Source: Amyelois transitella
Taxonomy: Eukaryota > Arthropoda > Insecta > Lepidoptera > Pyralidae
Assembly (NCBI RefSeq): GCF_032362555.1
Contig: NC_083506.1
Location: forward strand, 7,487,501 to 7,551,500
DNA length: 64,000 nucleotides
Direction: 5' to 3'
Part shown: in pieces, positions 22,873 through 36,900 of the stretch
Layout: every line of letters begins with the position of its first letter
How positions within the stretch are numbered: the first letter of the stretch is position 1
Notes under the pieces: generated by a model
Seen by the model: the letters and a program-made list of their open reading frames with translations, nothing else
Told to the model about the DNA's origin: nothing
Database searches by the model: none
Translations under genes and position numbers: made by a program

Positions 22873-25800
22873 ATGGAGGTAAGCCCTAAAAGCAATATTT
22901 TAAGCATTCCCTTGTGTCATGAAATACTTAATGTTATTTTACTTTTCCTTTTTATGTTTCTCAGATTGAAATCTTGAATGTAGCTGGTTCCAAATCAGTT
23001 TGTAAAATCCAAGTTAGTGATGATGCCACTATCAAGAGTGTTAAAGACAAGATATTTAGTGCAAAAAAATCATTACCACCTAATAGACAAGCCATAAAGT
23101 TAGAGGCCAAGGGAAAAATTTTAAAAGATGAGGATACTCTTAGATCATTGAATATTCAGAGTGGTGCCAAGTTGTATGTCAAGGATCTGGGACCTCAAAT
23201 ATCTTGGACTGCTGTGTTCCTAGCAGAGTATGCTGGACCACTATTTGTGTATTTATGGGTGTATCAACGACCATGGATTTTATATGGAGAACAGACTTCA
23301 GCTCCTGGATATGTTGCCAAGTAAGACTAGAAATTATTCATTAATAGGTTAATTAATAAAAGTTTTAAGAGCAATGATGATTTTGGTGTATTTTACTATT
23401 CATTACAATCCTAAATAAGAGATTCAGGGTTCACTTGTTATTATAACTTCTGTTTGATTGCCATGGCCTGTAACATAATCTTGCTTCATAGTTACAAATA
23501 TAAGTGGAGGTGTAGGTTTCCTCAGATTATTTTAAAAACATCAATTAACTACTAACATGATATAGCTATATTAAATTGAGCTACTGATTGATAAACAACA
23601 TTTAGCCAAAAAATACTGGGGCTAATTGCAGGTAGGCAAGTGAAATGAATATGTGTTGAGGAGACCAGAGAAAGGATATTGCAAAGTTCCCACCAAAATG
23701 AGATTTAAGTGTGATATTTGTTTTACTCACTAGAAAGTCCAAGCATCTAGTTGTAATCAAGATTACTAAAAATAAATAATTGTTTTTTTTTTCGATTTAC
23801 ATGGTCCAACTCCAAGGGTTGAAGACATAATGTAGCAACTTTTAAAAGTTAAATTTAATACCATGTTCATTTATAAGTAATATAATTCTTTTTCAGTGTG
23901 GCAGCTATTTGTTGGTCTGTGCACTACATCAAACGTATATTGGAAACATTATTTGTTCATCGCTTCTCTCACAGCACAATGCCTCTCCGTAATCTCGCCA
24001 AGAACTGCAGTTATTATTGGCTCTTTGCTTTGTATGTGGCCTTCCATATAAATCATCCTCTGTACACAGCTCCAAGTAGTCTTTACTTCTATGTTGGACT
24101 TTCTGGTTTCATAGTAAGTAGAATATATACTTATTTATCCCTTACAATAGCAGACAGAAGGATTGAGTACATAAAAAAATTGTGTTGATACAGCTGAATG
24201 TGGCTTTTCAGTCTTTTCAAGACTGTTGGCTCTTGTCCCTGCAAGGGATGGAAGACATGACTATATGTATGTTTTGATAATTAATTCATTACTATAGGTA
24301 CATAAAGGCATAGCCCTTTCATAGAACAATGCACAGCATCAGATTAATTTTATTTGTACACATGTTTCTGTACAAATAATGTTAAAAGTGACTGACACAC
24401 AGCTGAAAATACTAATTGATTTTGCTCAAATATGAAAAAAAGATAGTTATGGTATAAATTTAACTCAGGAAGATTTTGGAAATTTATAATTTTAGGAAAA
24501 TGGGAGTGAAAACAGCCATTTCAAAACAAAAAATGGTTTATGTACCTTTTTTTGTTTTGAAATGGTGATCATTTGTGATCAAAAACTAATAATTCCATTT
24601 ATTTATACCTATATTAATATCTTTCAGGTGTGTGAATTAGGCAATCTCAGCATTCATCTTCTACTGAAGAACCTGCGGCCACCAGGCACCAAGATTCGCC
24701 GCATCCCGGTGCCGGATGGCAACCCACTATCTCAGCTGTTCAACTTCGTCTCATGTCCTAACTACACTTATGAAGTGGGCTCATGGATATTTTTCACAAT
24801 TATGACAAAGTGTTTGCCAGGTGAGTTCCATAAAACTTTCCAATTAATATTATAAATCTTAAACAGAAATAATTAAATCACATTTTTCACCTTCTTTTGA
24901 TAAATTGTATGTTTTTAAGTTATTAAAGGAAATAGTTAATTTTCAGTCTGATAATTATTTTGAATATTTGGTAATCATGAAAAATGAAGAATACCAAATT
25001 AAATAAAAATCCATTTTACAAACGGTAAACAGTCATGATATTTAATTAGCTTTACCCATGCTCTACCATAACAGAATGTAAAGAACAATTTTAAACTAAA
25101 AACTTTTGAATCAACTGACAAAATACACATTAATATGTATAGTTTTAAGAGGCAAGTCAGGTTAAAATATGCAAACTAATTTTTAAATATTTTAACATAG
25201 ATAATTAACATATACCTACATACTTCCTATGAATAATCAGTTTCATGGACATTATTACTCTATTTTTAAATCAACTTATTTTCAAACCCACAAAATAACA
25301 TCTTCAACTTTTTTTTTATAAAAACAGTAAAATCAGTTGTATAATAAGAATATTTAAGCATGAACAAGATGTGTGTATGCAAGAATATATTTTATATACA
25401 TAATTTGATATACTAATATAAAGCTGTAGATTTTGTTTGTTTGTTTGAATGCGCTGATCTCAGGAACTACTATTTGAATTGAAAAGTTATTTTTGCGTTG
25501 AATAGACCATTTATCGAGGAAGACTTTAGGCTTTGTAACATCACGCTGCAACTATAAGGAGTAAAGAAATAATATAAAATGTGGCCAAAATAACTATTCC
25601 ACGCGGACGAAGTTGCGGGCACAGCTAGTATAATATAAGAATGGGTCAAGGTACAAGATCAAACGTCGATCGTATAACGGTTCTTTGTTTACATGAAATA
25701 TACATGTAACTTCTTTGTTGTCGAAGAGGAAATATGAATTTACTTGAGGTCGCCCGCGACTTTGTTCCCATGGAATAGTTATTTTGGGCATCATTGAATT

Positions 25801-26891
25801 GCCATCTTCTGATATCTACATAACAAGTTTCATCTTAATCGGTTCAGTAGTATTTGCGTGAAAGAATAACAAACATCAAAGAGTACATACATACTTACAA
25901 ACTTTCGAATTTATAATATTAGTAGGATTGACTGTATCTACATACATACATATATTATCGAGATTTAATATTTAGGGACCCTAAATTTGCAAATTAGTTT
26001 CCTAGGTTTGTGTGTGTCCATTTTTTTAAGTAATGGAATAAAGGTAAACAATCTTGACATTTGTTAAAATTAAAAAAAATATTTCTAAAACATATTACTT
26101 ATAGTAATAGCAAAAGTACATAATTCATTATGACATTTGCTTTTCTTTTTCTCATGGTTATAAATTTATTTATAAAGGAATTCTTTTAATAAAAGCCTAC
26201 CTAGTAAGATTGTTTACCTTTATTTCAATACTTGAAAAAAAAAATGGACCAGGTATTAATTATGAATATAAGATATTTTTAAATGTTGTTTATCTTTGCG
26301 TAGCCGGGCAGTTCTTATATTATTTAATCAGTTGATTGGGCGTTGTTACGTAATTATTATAACATTCGTACTTTGAAAGTCATTCGATAATATAGCACAA
26401 TGACAAATAGAGGTCTTCCTTTATACATATAGTGCAATATCCCAGGAAATGAACAATATTTTTTTACGAATATTGAAATAATAAAGAGCAACTTTAGAAA
26501 ATGATATTAATTTCACAAAGCCAATGAAAAAAAAATTTTTGGCGCTGATGATAACTTAAATCTCCTTGTGATTTTTTTTAACTAGAAGCAAGGACTGGAA
26601 TTAAAAATCAACACACCCAATTTATATCTGCAATGCAAACCATCTCTACGAAAGAGCTTCTTCCATGTATGTCAAAATGCTATCATCGAAACGCAAGAAC
26701 ACTACCTACCTACATTTTCTCGTAACATTTCGTCATCTTTTGAATCTTTTTTTTCCCTTTCAGCTGGACTATTCGCATTTGCTGGGTTCTATCAAATGGC
26801 TGTTTGGGCGCTAGGTAAACATCGCAACTATAAAAAGGAATTCCCCGAGTACCCCAAGGGCCGCAAAGCTATCATACCATTTGTTCTATAA
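22873..26891 (+). CDS. Sc2: Very-long-chain trans-2,3-enoyl-CoA reductase (TECR/Sc2)
   Basis: Exons 22873-22878, 22965-23320, 23897-24113, 24628-24820 and 26764-26891 join in phase to 299 residues, close to the usual 300-310. The first exon encodes just Met-Glu. Residues 1-80 form the N-terminal ubiquitin-like domain (IEILNVAGSKSVCKIQVSD, KLEAKGKILKDEDTL). The rest is the steroid 5-alpha-reductase-like membrane domain, with hydrophobic segments (ISWTAVFLAEYAGPLFVYL; YYWLFALYVAFHI) and the conserved ETLFVHRFSHSTMPLRNL and KIRRIPVPDGN blocks. The C-terminus HRNYKKEFPEYPKGRKAIIP carries the family's NADPH-side signature. The enzyme performs the last, NADPH-dependent reduction of the ER fatty-acid elongation cycle. 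It is divergent from HSF and convergent with CFAP57. A family A and two family C repeats lie in its introns. Confidence 0.97.
24186..24272 (+). repeat. Repeat family A copy in TECR intron 3
   Basis: 'cagctgaatgtggcttttcagtcttttcaagactgttggctct' followed by 'gcaagggatggaagacatgactatatgtatg'. Same order and strand as the copy at 19358. Confidence 0.75.
25425..25632 (-). repeat. Repeat family C copy in TECR intron 4
   Basis: Contains 'ctgatctcaggaactactattt', 'ttatcgaggaagactttaggct' and 'ccacgcggacgaagttgcgggcacagctag', the reverse complement of the 43953 element. Confidence 0.7.
25748..25930 (+). repeat. Repeat family C, other half, in TECR intron 4
   Basis: Begins 'gtcgcccgcgactttgttcccatggaatagttattttgggcat' and ends 'acaaactttcgaatttataatattagtaggat'. 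With the copy at 25425 it makes a head-to-head pair about 115 bases apart. Confidence 0.7.
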
Positions 26892-26974
26892 ATTTAGAAT
26901 CTAAATTTGCGCTTCGTTATATGATAAGAATTTGCCTTTCGCATTTTTTAGATGTCAAGCAGTTGATATGTTCT

Positions 26975-27110
26975 GAATAGAATAATTTTCGGAATTGGAT
27001 ACAAGGTATCACTTATTGACGTCACATAACTTAAATCTAATTATAACTACTACCGCTTCCAAAGCGCATGTGTAGAAGAAGCGGCGGAACAAACTACACT
27101 GCAGCTGTTC
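26975..27110 (+). repeat. Repeat family E copy, probably in the TECR 3' UTR
   Basis: 'ggaattggatacaaggtatcacttattgacgtcacataac' and 'ctaccgcttccaaagcgcatgtgtagaagaagcgg' are the inverted equivalent of 21410-21540. Confidence 0.7.
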
Positions 27111-27887
27111 TGCTTTACAATACCAAAATAATAAGTCTTGGAAGATATGCAGTGCAAAGTCAGTTTTGGACCAATCTTGTAAGGTCGCATACTCTCTATG
27201 AAGAATGTTCTGTTCTTATGGTAATTAGATTATTTTTGGGTCAGACTTGTATATTAGAGTAGGTAGGGAAGGTATTGGATAGTCTTCAAAAAGGTGTCGG
27301 TTTGTATTTATTTGTATGTGGTATGAGTGGAAGTTAAGAATTTATTTGTTATTGCAATATAGACTTGTTATAATTTATTTTTAGCACAGCAATATGTATA
27401 AAATACAGTGAAATATAATTTTATATTATGCTACAAAAATAAATATTATTTGTTGTTAGCCTTGCATTTAATAAATACTTTTGCAAAATATTATTTCTAT
27501 TATTATTGCATTGATTTTGGTAGCTACTATATACTAGCTCAATCTGAAGTAAAGGCAGTTCTATACATAATTTTACCCCAAGCAATGTCTGTATGTAAAT
27601 ATTTGAATTGACTGAGACATGCATAGTAGTCGAGTGAATTTGATACGATTGTTTAAATCGTTTGCTATAATCATTCCAATTAGAAAATTAAAAAATATAC
27701 CTATCCTAAATGCAAACCGGTCAATTGTCCTAAGTTTTTGTAAAGGGTTTTTAATTTATTTAGCATTGCACTCATTGATCATCGCCCCTTGACGTAACTT
27801 GACTAAGGATTAACGCAATTGATATTTGTAGTAATATAATAAAATAAAAAAGGAGCTCAAATCGTGATGAAAACTATAATTATTAAC

Positions 27888-27893
27888 TTTTAT
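27888..27893 (-). terminator. Poly(A) signal of CFAP57
   Basis: TTTATT on the plus strand reads AATAAA on the minus strand, 33 bases after the CFAP57 stop codon. This gives a very short 3' UTR. Confidence 0.6.
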
Positions 27894-27925
27894 TATTATG
27901 TTTAAAGAACTTCAATCATCATTCG

Positions 27926-30900
27926 TCAGTCTGGCATGTCTCCAGTGCCGTCACTTTCTTGTGCCAACTTCTCGGGGTCTTCCATACAACGGACTTTTCC
28001 CAACAAACGGTCATTTTCTTCTTTCAAAGCGGCTATAATCTCTTGTTTTTCCTGTAAAATGTTCATAAATCAATTAAGATATACAAAAACATTTAAAGAC
28101 ATACAGATGCATGTAGCAGATGCATGCATTTCACCTCAATCTGCCTGATGGTAGATTTATTATAATTATGCTTCAAATTCCAATCTACTCGTACCGGCCT
28201 CTATTTTTTTAATTGTAATATTTAGGTGTAAAAACTATTTGTTACAATTTTTCCTTCTTATGGAAACTTACGTCGATCTTCTGCTTAAACTTCTCGTCCA
28301 GTCTTTCCCTGTCCTCCGTGACATGTTTGAGCTTGGCCCGCGCGGTGGCCGGCGGCACGTAGCGCGCAGAGAGTCCCAGGATCGATTCCATTTGGAAGCA
28401 ACGGGTTCGCGTCGATTTCAGTTCGGTACGCAAGTTGTTGATCTCAGTCAGAAGAGTGCAGTTCTCCTATGGTTTAAACAAAGACGCAAAATATTAAGAT
28501 AGAGACGATGAAACAAGTGTACAATTCCATTGTGCGTGCACATCGTAGCCCAGTATCTAATTTGTAAGTTGTTTAAAAGATTGAAGTGGTAGAAATAGTT
28601 ATCTAATAAGCTATCAATGTTTCAAAACATGAATAACATAGGTACATACCATATCCAATCTTTTTTCCATGATTTGAGTGTTTTTTCTTGCAAATGTGCA
28701 ATAAAACGTTTAACTATTATCGTTATACGTAACATAAAGTCTATTCTTTCAATACGTGTTTTGTTTTTAGAATGCAGTACCTATACCTACTATAAGACCT
28801 ACCAAGGCTTTCGCCAAAGTTTCCCACTTTGACACGAAACGGCATAAACCCTCACTAAGTTGTCAGTTCGGGAAGTTAGTAGTTTATTATTAACTTATGT
28901 TTTAAAAAAGGAATACAAACATCCATAATCTTCCCAATATCTGACTTGGATCCTCCGAGCGACTTGGCGAGCTGTTGCTTGAGCGCGGCGACCTGTTTCT
29001 CCAGGTGGTCGCGTTGCCGGTTGAATTCCCGGATCGCCTCATCGTCGGCAATACGACTGCGGACGAAGTCTATGTCTTCTACGTACTTGTGGAATAGAGC
29101 CTAAAAGACAATTTTAAATTTTCAATTCCTGGTTTTCAACGAAGGTCTACCGTCAGATTCGAATCTAATCCACCATCGAAGTGTATCTTATCTAAGTATT
29201 TATAATATCTTTTTACAATATTTATATTTTTACCCACTAACATATAATATTAATTATTTTTCGGAGGATTTCTTATGAAAAAGGTTCTTTCCGGGCTGGC
29301 GAAGGAGTTAAATTTTAAATTACCTTCGGTAAAATATGATCGGCTTTGATTTTTTATTTTGCGCAGAGGTTCTCATCTTTCAAAAGGCAGTAAACTTATC
29401 TAATACTAACGGCCAACGCCACTGCTTCGCTCGTGGTACGTACATACCCTAAAACACTTTCATGACAATTTCAAGATTTTCGAAGATAAGACCTTACAAA
29501 CAAACAATATAATTTTTTTAGAGACTCACTTTAACGTTTAGCTTCAGCTTGGCTGGGTCTTGGAAATTGGCTGTCATATTGTGAAGATCGATTTTAATCT
29601 TTTTGAGAGTACTTTTCATAGTCATGTTTCTGTTAGCCTCACTCAGAAAATCCTTTTTGGCAGACAGTAACTTTTCATTCAGCTGATTGATTTTGAGGTC
29701 TGGAAGATATTTGAAAATGTTAGATGTTAAATTAGGTGCTAAATGTTTCTTAAGTTGCTACTGTAATGATGATGCAATATTATGATTCTAAAACTATTGT
29801 TTGTGTAACTTGTGAAGCAACTACAAAAAATCGGAGGTGTGAAAATTAGTATCTAACTACGACATAAAAGATGACATTAATGCATGCGAGGAGAAAAAAA
29901 TTACAACTGACTACTGGCTGCAAACATTCCAATTACCGCGGAAGTCTTTTTGTTTTAAAAGCGTTTCGAGCGACACCTCCAGCTCGAGTATACGCTTTTT
30001 TTTCTCTTTTATTTCACGTTCCAAGGGTTCTATCTGTTATACAAAATGTAAAATTTACGTTCATTTTGGTAAAATGTTACAGCTGTAAGTTTTTTCGTAG
30101 TGGACGTCTATTTTTCTAGGGATTGTACCTAACTACAAAAAATTTATTTCGTACCGAGATCGTGTTTAACATTTAATAATTTTAGTTCCTCATTTTCCAT
30201 ATCGTCGATTTGCACTTTTAATTCATTAATGATTCGTTGTTTAGGCTCAATCTATATATTTCCACATAAAAGCAGTTAAATATTTTGGAATTAGACAGAA
30301 AGATCAAAATAAATATTAATATAAATCAAAATATTTACTCACCTGATTTTTCAGTTCAGTTATCTTAAAATTCAATACAAATTTATATTTTTCAAGCTCT
30401 TGCTTTTTTCTTTTCAATTCGTATATTCTTTTTTCTTTGTCTTGTATAGTACTATCTCTTTCCGATATTTCTTTCTTGAGATCTGCCACGTCACGTTCTA
30501 ATGTCGAGATAACTTTTTGGAACTGTTTGTGTTCAGCTGAAATAATATTTGTTAAGGTTTTTAGACCACTTTAATATTTATTTAGAAACAAACTATGTGT
30601 AGAAATAAAACAAAAAAACCTTTCAGTTGCGACACTTGATGTTTGAATTCATCAATTTCTTTGTTGGCGCTTATCAACTTCTTCTTCATAAGCCCCGTCT
30701 CCCCTTTGAGCCTAACGTTGGCATCTTTTTCCTCCTTCAGTTGAACTTCATACGCTGTCCGGATTTCAATGATCTCACGGTCGGCGTCTTCTTCGATCGA
30801 CGCTTTTATCGTTTCATGTTCTTTTTTCTCCATATCGGCTTGTTCTTGTAGCTGAAATAAGATTTTTTTTATAAATGGTCGAGTGAAGTTTGTGTTAAAT

Positions 30901-33900
30901 CACGAAATGATATAACTCAGTTAGGGCCTTGTGGCGACATATCTACGCCACTCGCCACAACATCAAATCACACAACAACTGTCAATCATCGCGAAGAAAT
31001 TGACGCGCTCAACCAATAGCAGCGAAGAATCTAAGACGCGATTTCAAAGATTACATGGATTGGAGCATAAATACAACCTCCGACACAACATCGTCGGAGC
31101 CGCGGTTCCCCAGGCATAACACCTAGCCTGGCGGAAGATCTTCCCTTTGGTGGCGGTCGAGCCGAATCATCGCTCCCGCTACAGCCTCTTCACTAAAAAA
31201 GGCGTTTGACAAACGTCGTCGTCGGAGGCGTCGCAAATGAAATGTAGGTTTTTTGAATTGACAAGTTTACTGAACAAGGATTTCTAGTTTACCTCTTGCA
31301 AAATCAAGTCCTTTTCCTCCAACTTCGCTTCAAACATATCATTCATTTCTCTCAGCGCCTGTCGTTTACTTTCTGCCAAATTATCTAAGCGTTCTTCATA
31401 ATCTTTTCTCATCCGAGCAGTTTTATCTTCCAAATTCTGGAAAACGACAAGTACTACAAGTATATTATTCATGAAATCATGTAGGCTTTTCTATATCGAT
31501 ATCCGATGTTGTTTCCTTAAGATTAAATTTTAAGAAAATCAACAAAGTAAGACTTTAAAATATTTCCATCATATCAATAGCGATTGATATGCGAACTTTA
31601 CACTAGGTGACACCCAGACTTTCTTGTAAAGTTTTGTGTACGACAAATATCTACACAGCGGTAGAGTTCGACAGACCTGTGGCAACATCTCTCGGGAAAC
31701 GTTGATGTCCATAACTTATTCTTACCAAATTTCGGACCGTTGTGTTGTACCCTAGTTAGATGAAAGTATTATTGATGCCAGAAACATACCTGGTACCTGT
31801 CATACTCGCTGATAAGCCTGATATTGAAGTCGGCTTCCAAAGCCTGCAGCGTTCTTTCGTGCCCCGACCGCAGCTTGGCGATGTCTTGTTGGATCATGCC
31901 GATCTCGTGGGTATGTTCGTTTTCCATTTGCTGTTTACAGTTATTCAGTATAATAATTTAAAAAAATCAGATTGCAAATCATAAAGGATTTCAACAATAA
32001 TAATCATCGTCCTGGTATTAGTCCCACTATCGACAAGGATCCTGGAGTGGGCAGATCAGGTTTTTATGCGAAGAGACTCGCTTCTAGCTTAATTAAAGGG
32101 GAACCTACGTTCAATTCATGGTTCAATATGACATCACATATCTAATCACAAAAAATTTCAAAAACATTTGCATATACGTTGTACACGTATTTATTAATTT
32201 CTATAACGTAGAAAATAAGGACTTTTTAAGGCTGTTGACTCTGCCTACCACGCAAGCAATATAGACGTGATAATATAATGACTTGAGGGAAATGAACCTA
32301 GCTGACGTGTGTTCGTTCTGTCATTAGTGCTGACAGAACGAAATTGCTAGACAATAAACGTCTCGCACCTCATTCTTCTCTTTGAGCTCCTCGATGGCCG
32401 CGCAGTAACCTTCATGAACTTCCTTCAGCTTCTCCGCCTGAGTGGCTTCAGCTTGCCGGAGTTGATACGTGTGCTCCGTTTCCAATTCACTCATTCTTGT
32501 GCTAAGCAACTGAAAAGAAAGTTCGGTGATTATAAGCAGATAGGTATAGATAATTATTATAGAATTAAGAAGTCTCGTCTGTTTGAAGTCCGTCAAAAAT
32601 CAAAAACAATCTGAAAAGCGAAGGAAGCTAGCCGCAGTTGGGTGGAAAACCGCAAAGTTCATTTTAAAACGTATGCGGACGAAAGAGAGAATGGACTCTT
32701 GCATGTATATTTTCGTAGGGACATTTATTTTTTCGGTACTTACATTTATATTATTGAGCTTCTCCTGCAAGTCTTTCTTACTGATCAATATCTCTTTGGA
32801 GTAGGAGAAATCTTTATCGAGGGCTATGGCTCGCCCTTCGGCATTTGTAAGTCGCCACAAGCATATTGACGCATCCTCTGCGACCGATATCAGAGTCTGA
32901 TCGTCGTAAGCTAACGCTATACACGTAACCTTCTTATTGTGCATATGAAACTCGTTATATATAGCTTTGTCTAACAAAGGAAGCTGGACCGAGGTGACGC
33001 CCCCTTCACCACCAGTAATAAAGAGCATCATGTCTGAACGAGACAGCAGTATTGTGTCCAAAGGGCATCCGATCAGCCCCAGATTCCTTCTGATTGTATT
33101 GGAACCAATCTCTTTGATTTCGCCATCAGAACCAACGGCGAAAGTAGTTTTGCCAAAGCTGAAACAATAAAAGTAACATAACGGAAGTCAACAAATTATA
33201 ATGTTTAGATGTTCATATTGTATGTAAAATAAAAAAATGGATGCAAAGGAAGTGAGCGGCAATTAAAGAATTTTAAAAGAATGCTACTTTGATTTATTAT
33301 AAACCTGTTGACGGCGCAAGCGTTGAATTGGTTGGTTTTGAGTATGACTTCGCCGACTCTTTGACCGGACGACATGCCCCATTCATAGACTGCGCCTTCT
33401 GTGCCACAGGACACTAGTGTTAGGTCGTTCTGAGACCATGCCAAGCACGTTATCTAAAAAGGAATACAACTATAATGTAATAATGAATCAGTAAACATAC
33501 ATAGTACAAATAAAATCAAAAGGACCGCAATTCTAATTTGGCTTTTATTGTGTTTTATTGCTAAAAATTATTAAAAAAACGCGATTTCAGCGGTAAATGT
33601 GAACCTTGTTAAATCAGAAGTTTCCGATACTGCTACGAAAAAGAAGCCTTTACCTTGCCGTTGTGTCCTTTCAGATTATACACATTTTGAAAACTGACTG
33701 ATGAGAATACTTGTATCACTTGACCGTTAACAGCCGCGAAAAGATGTCCATTGGAGCTAAACTTGGCTTTATCACAGTTTCTGATGGGGAACTCTCGCAT
33801 CACCTCAAAATCGTCTATCAGCACTACCATGAACCTAAGTTTGTCGGAAAATCCTACGATTGCGAATAATCCTAGAACACAAACCAATTATAGCATGTTA

Positions 33901-36900
33901 CAAACTAAATGAGGAAATACTACCTATAGGTACTGCAAAAACGTTGGCTACAAAATGTGCATGAGCCGCATAATAAAGGCAGCACTTTATTATGCACGGC
34001 ACATGCTTATTTTATGTGTAAAGATAATGAAAAATATACATTTAGTGACAGAAGTGAGTTTACATACCAGTAGGATGCAAAGACACACAGTGTATTTCCT
34101 CTTGGTACAATTTGATCATCTCGACGTCATCCGTCATATAATTCCAGATGCGAATGCTCTTGTCTTGCTCGCCAGAAGTCATAAAAATAGGTTTCCAAGC
34201 GCACATCGACAGGGAATTGATGCGGCCATAATGCATCGCGGGACCAAGTTCCATGAACGCTATTTCTGGGTTCTATAAGTTACACCAATCAAAGGTTATA
34301 AGTAAAAATAACACATCAGTATGTAGGTATCTATAACACATCAGTATGTAGGTATCATATCTAGGGGCAATTACCGTTAAAGAACATTGTTGTGCGTGTT
34401 TATGTTTATACAACAATCTGAAATCATAATTTGGTCTGGATTTTTGATATCATACACCAACTATGGGGAGTATGATTTTTTTTTCTGTTATCGAAGGGAA
34501 ATTACTTACTTTTAACGGACGACTAATGTCAACTAATATGCCAGCCTGCCCTCTAAACCCCCCCCCCCCCCCCTGTGCAATTTTAAGGGCATAATTCCAC
34601 CACAAGAGTATGGACTTTACCGTGTATTCTCTATTTAAAATACGGCGTAAAAGACAGAAAGTAAACAAATTAAAACAATAAAACTTACAATATGTTATTA
34701 AAAATCCGGTGCATCAAGGCATCATCACATAACAAGGCAGATTTACCTACCTGCAGCATATGTTGTGCAAATATCTTAACATAGTACAACTGTTTCCTCA
34801 ACGTGGTAATCAGTAGGGTTTCTTGATTAGGATCGATCGCAATATGCTGGATGGCATCTAAAGGCGACCAAGTAGGGTATTCACGTGTATGTCTACAAGT
34901 AGGGTGAGAAGATTACTAAGACCATATTCATCAACTCTTAATATAATCAATTAATGAAACAAGTAAAAATATTTACTTGTAAGATTTCTTGGATATTCTA
35001 AAAACGTTCCTTTTCCTCCAGTGATGCGGTGTCTCTTTCTCGAACACGTGCACGTAACCAGGCCCACACGCAAATGCAAAACCTTAAAAATTCATATAAA
35101 TTAACTAGTTTGTTAAATTCATATAGACATTCATGGAAAAAACTGAAGGAATGAAATCTGAAGACTCTTTTACTTCTTTTTTAATGTATCACCATAAGTA
35201 TCATAGTTAAATGAGGAAAGTATGAAGAATGAATGTAAAAAAATACTTAGGTAGACTTTTCTCCTTACCTTTAGCAAAATTGGCAAACGATGTGACTGGG
35301 TGACTTTCTGTGAAGACAGTTGATTCAGCCGGCGTTTCCTGTTTACTTGAAGTAGTGCTGGCCTTCTCACCTTCATCAGCTGCTCCCCTATTGTAGGTGC
35401 AAGCATCATCAAGTTTTTTTTAATAACTGCATTAATTATTCTCTAGCTATGTACTTTTTGTAAAATAGCTTTTGACTATATTATAATTTTGAACTCCTTC
35501 GGCTATTAAAAATGTTGAACATTAATTGAATCATGTGTTTGGTTCGAGTTCGACTTGTAAATAATTATAATTTCAAAATATGTATTTCTTACCTACGTAT
35601 ATCAATGGATAATGCTAATGTTCATAATGAATCGAATGTGGTTTCGATGTAGGTATTTATATATTAGCGGTGTTATTCACTAAAGTCCACAAAGCAAATG
35701 TCTTATCTTTCCTCTCCCTTACTAACTTTGAGGTTAACTGAATAGACACATAGAGAAAATAAGACATGCCAACGTTTGTGAATTACTCCCAAGGTGTGTT
35801 TGACTTTTTAGCGTAAAGTTCTATTTAATATTAGGGCAGCCAGTGTTACAAGTCAAATTAATACGTACTCGGTTTCTACTTTCTTCAAGGCCATCTCCAT
35901 GACTTCAACTGCTTGGAACACGCAGTTTTGGCGCAGTTCTCCATTTTCCACCATCATAATAACTCCGTTATCCGTCCCAAACATGATGCGGTCAGGCGTG
36001 AGCCACATGCAACCAGTTATGTTGATCTAGGCACGAACGGAACAATTTTGCATAAGTGTTCAATGGCAATAAAAAAGAGAGAAAATTGCTAGAACTATTT
36101 GCTAGGTCCGCAAACATTTTGCTTCGAATTCTTTGGCTCATTCGGAGTATTTGATGAAGTTCAAATATTTTGTTTCGTCATCAAAAACCTCACCAAAGCT
36201 TTCCCCCTTTTTTGGAATAATACTAGACCTTTCATTTTCATATAAGTAACGAGGGTGTTTATGATTTAATCAATGAACTTCTAGCCACCCAAGAACGTGA
36301 AGGTGAACGTTCAAACCAACTTACGTTTTCAGCTTTACACCAACCCCATTGGCGCCATACAGTTTCTGATACGTTCATGATGCGAAATGTGTAGGGGCCT
36401 GTTATCACAACCAAAGTAGCATCGGATGGATTGCACTGAACCTGAAACAATACGCCACTAATAATGAAACAACATTTTTAGCCACAATATAAATATAAAA
36501 TGATGATCTGTGTGATTTGCCCCGTATATATTTATATGTATATATTTATTTATTTAATGTAAGCGATAAAAAAATTACATGAAAAGATGAAAACATAGGT
36601 AAGAATATGAAATAAGGCTCTAGACTTGAGATATATTTATATTTAATACTTACACTCTCAACTATTCCTTGACCATTTGGATTCTGAGCTTTTGCATGAC
36701 TTTCGACTTTTCCTTTGTCCCAATTATAATAATACAGCCACCAATCTGGTTCACCAGTAATAGCCACTAAGTACTTGGAGTCGAATGTAAATTGCACGCA
36801 TGCAAACTCTTTCGCAGTTGAATTTTCAAATGGCACGGTAAGTATTTTACGTCTTTTGTATGTTGTTAGATCGTAAATAGTTATGATGGGTTTCTGGCCT

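Larger units (their letters stand above)
26892..27925. other. Convergent spacer between TECR and CFAP57
   Basis: Contains TECR 3' UTR, a family E repeat, and the short 3' UTR of CFAP57 at the right end. Open frames are AT-rich by-products. A canonical AATAAA for TECR is seen only at 27438. Confidence 0.55.

Noticed and set aside
31900-32700. Plus-strand open frames over the CFAP57 coiled-coil exons
   Set aside because: Shadows of the minus-strand exons.
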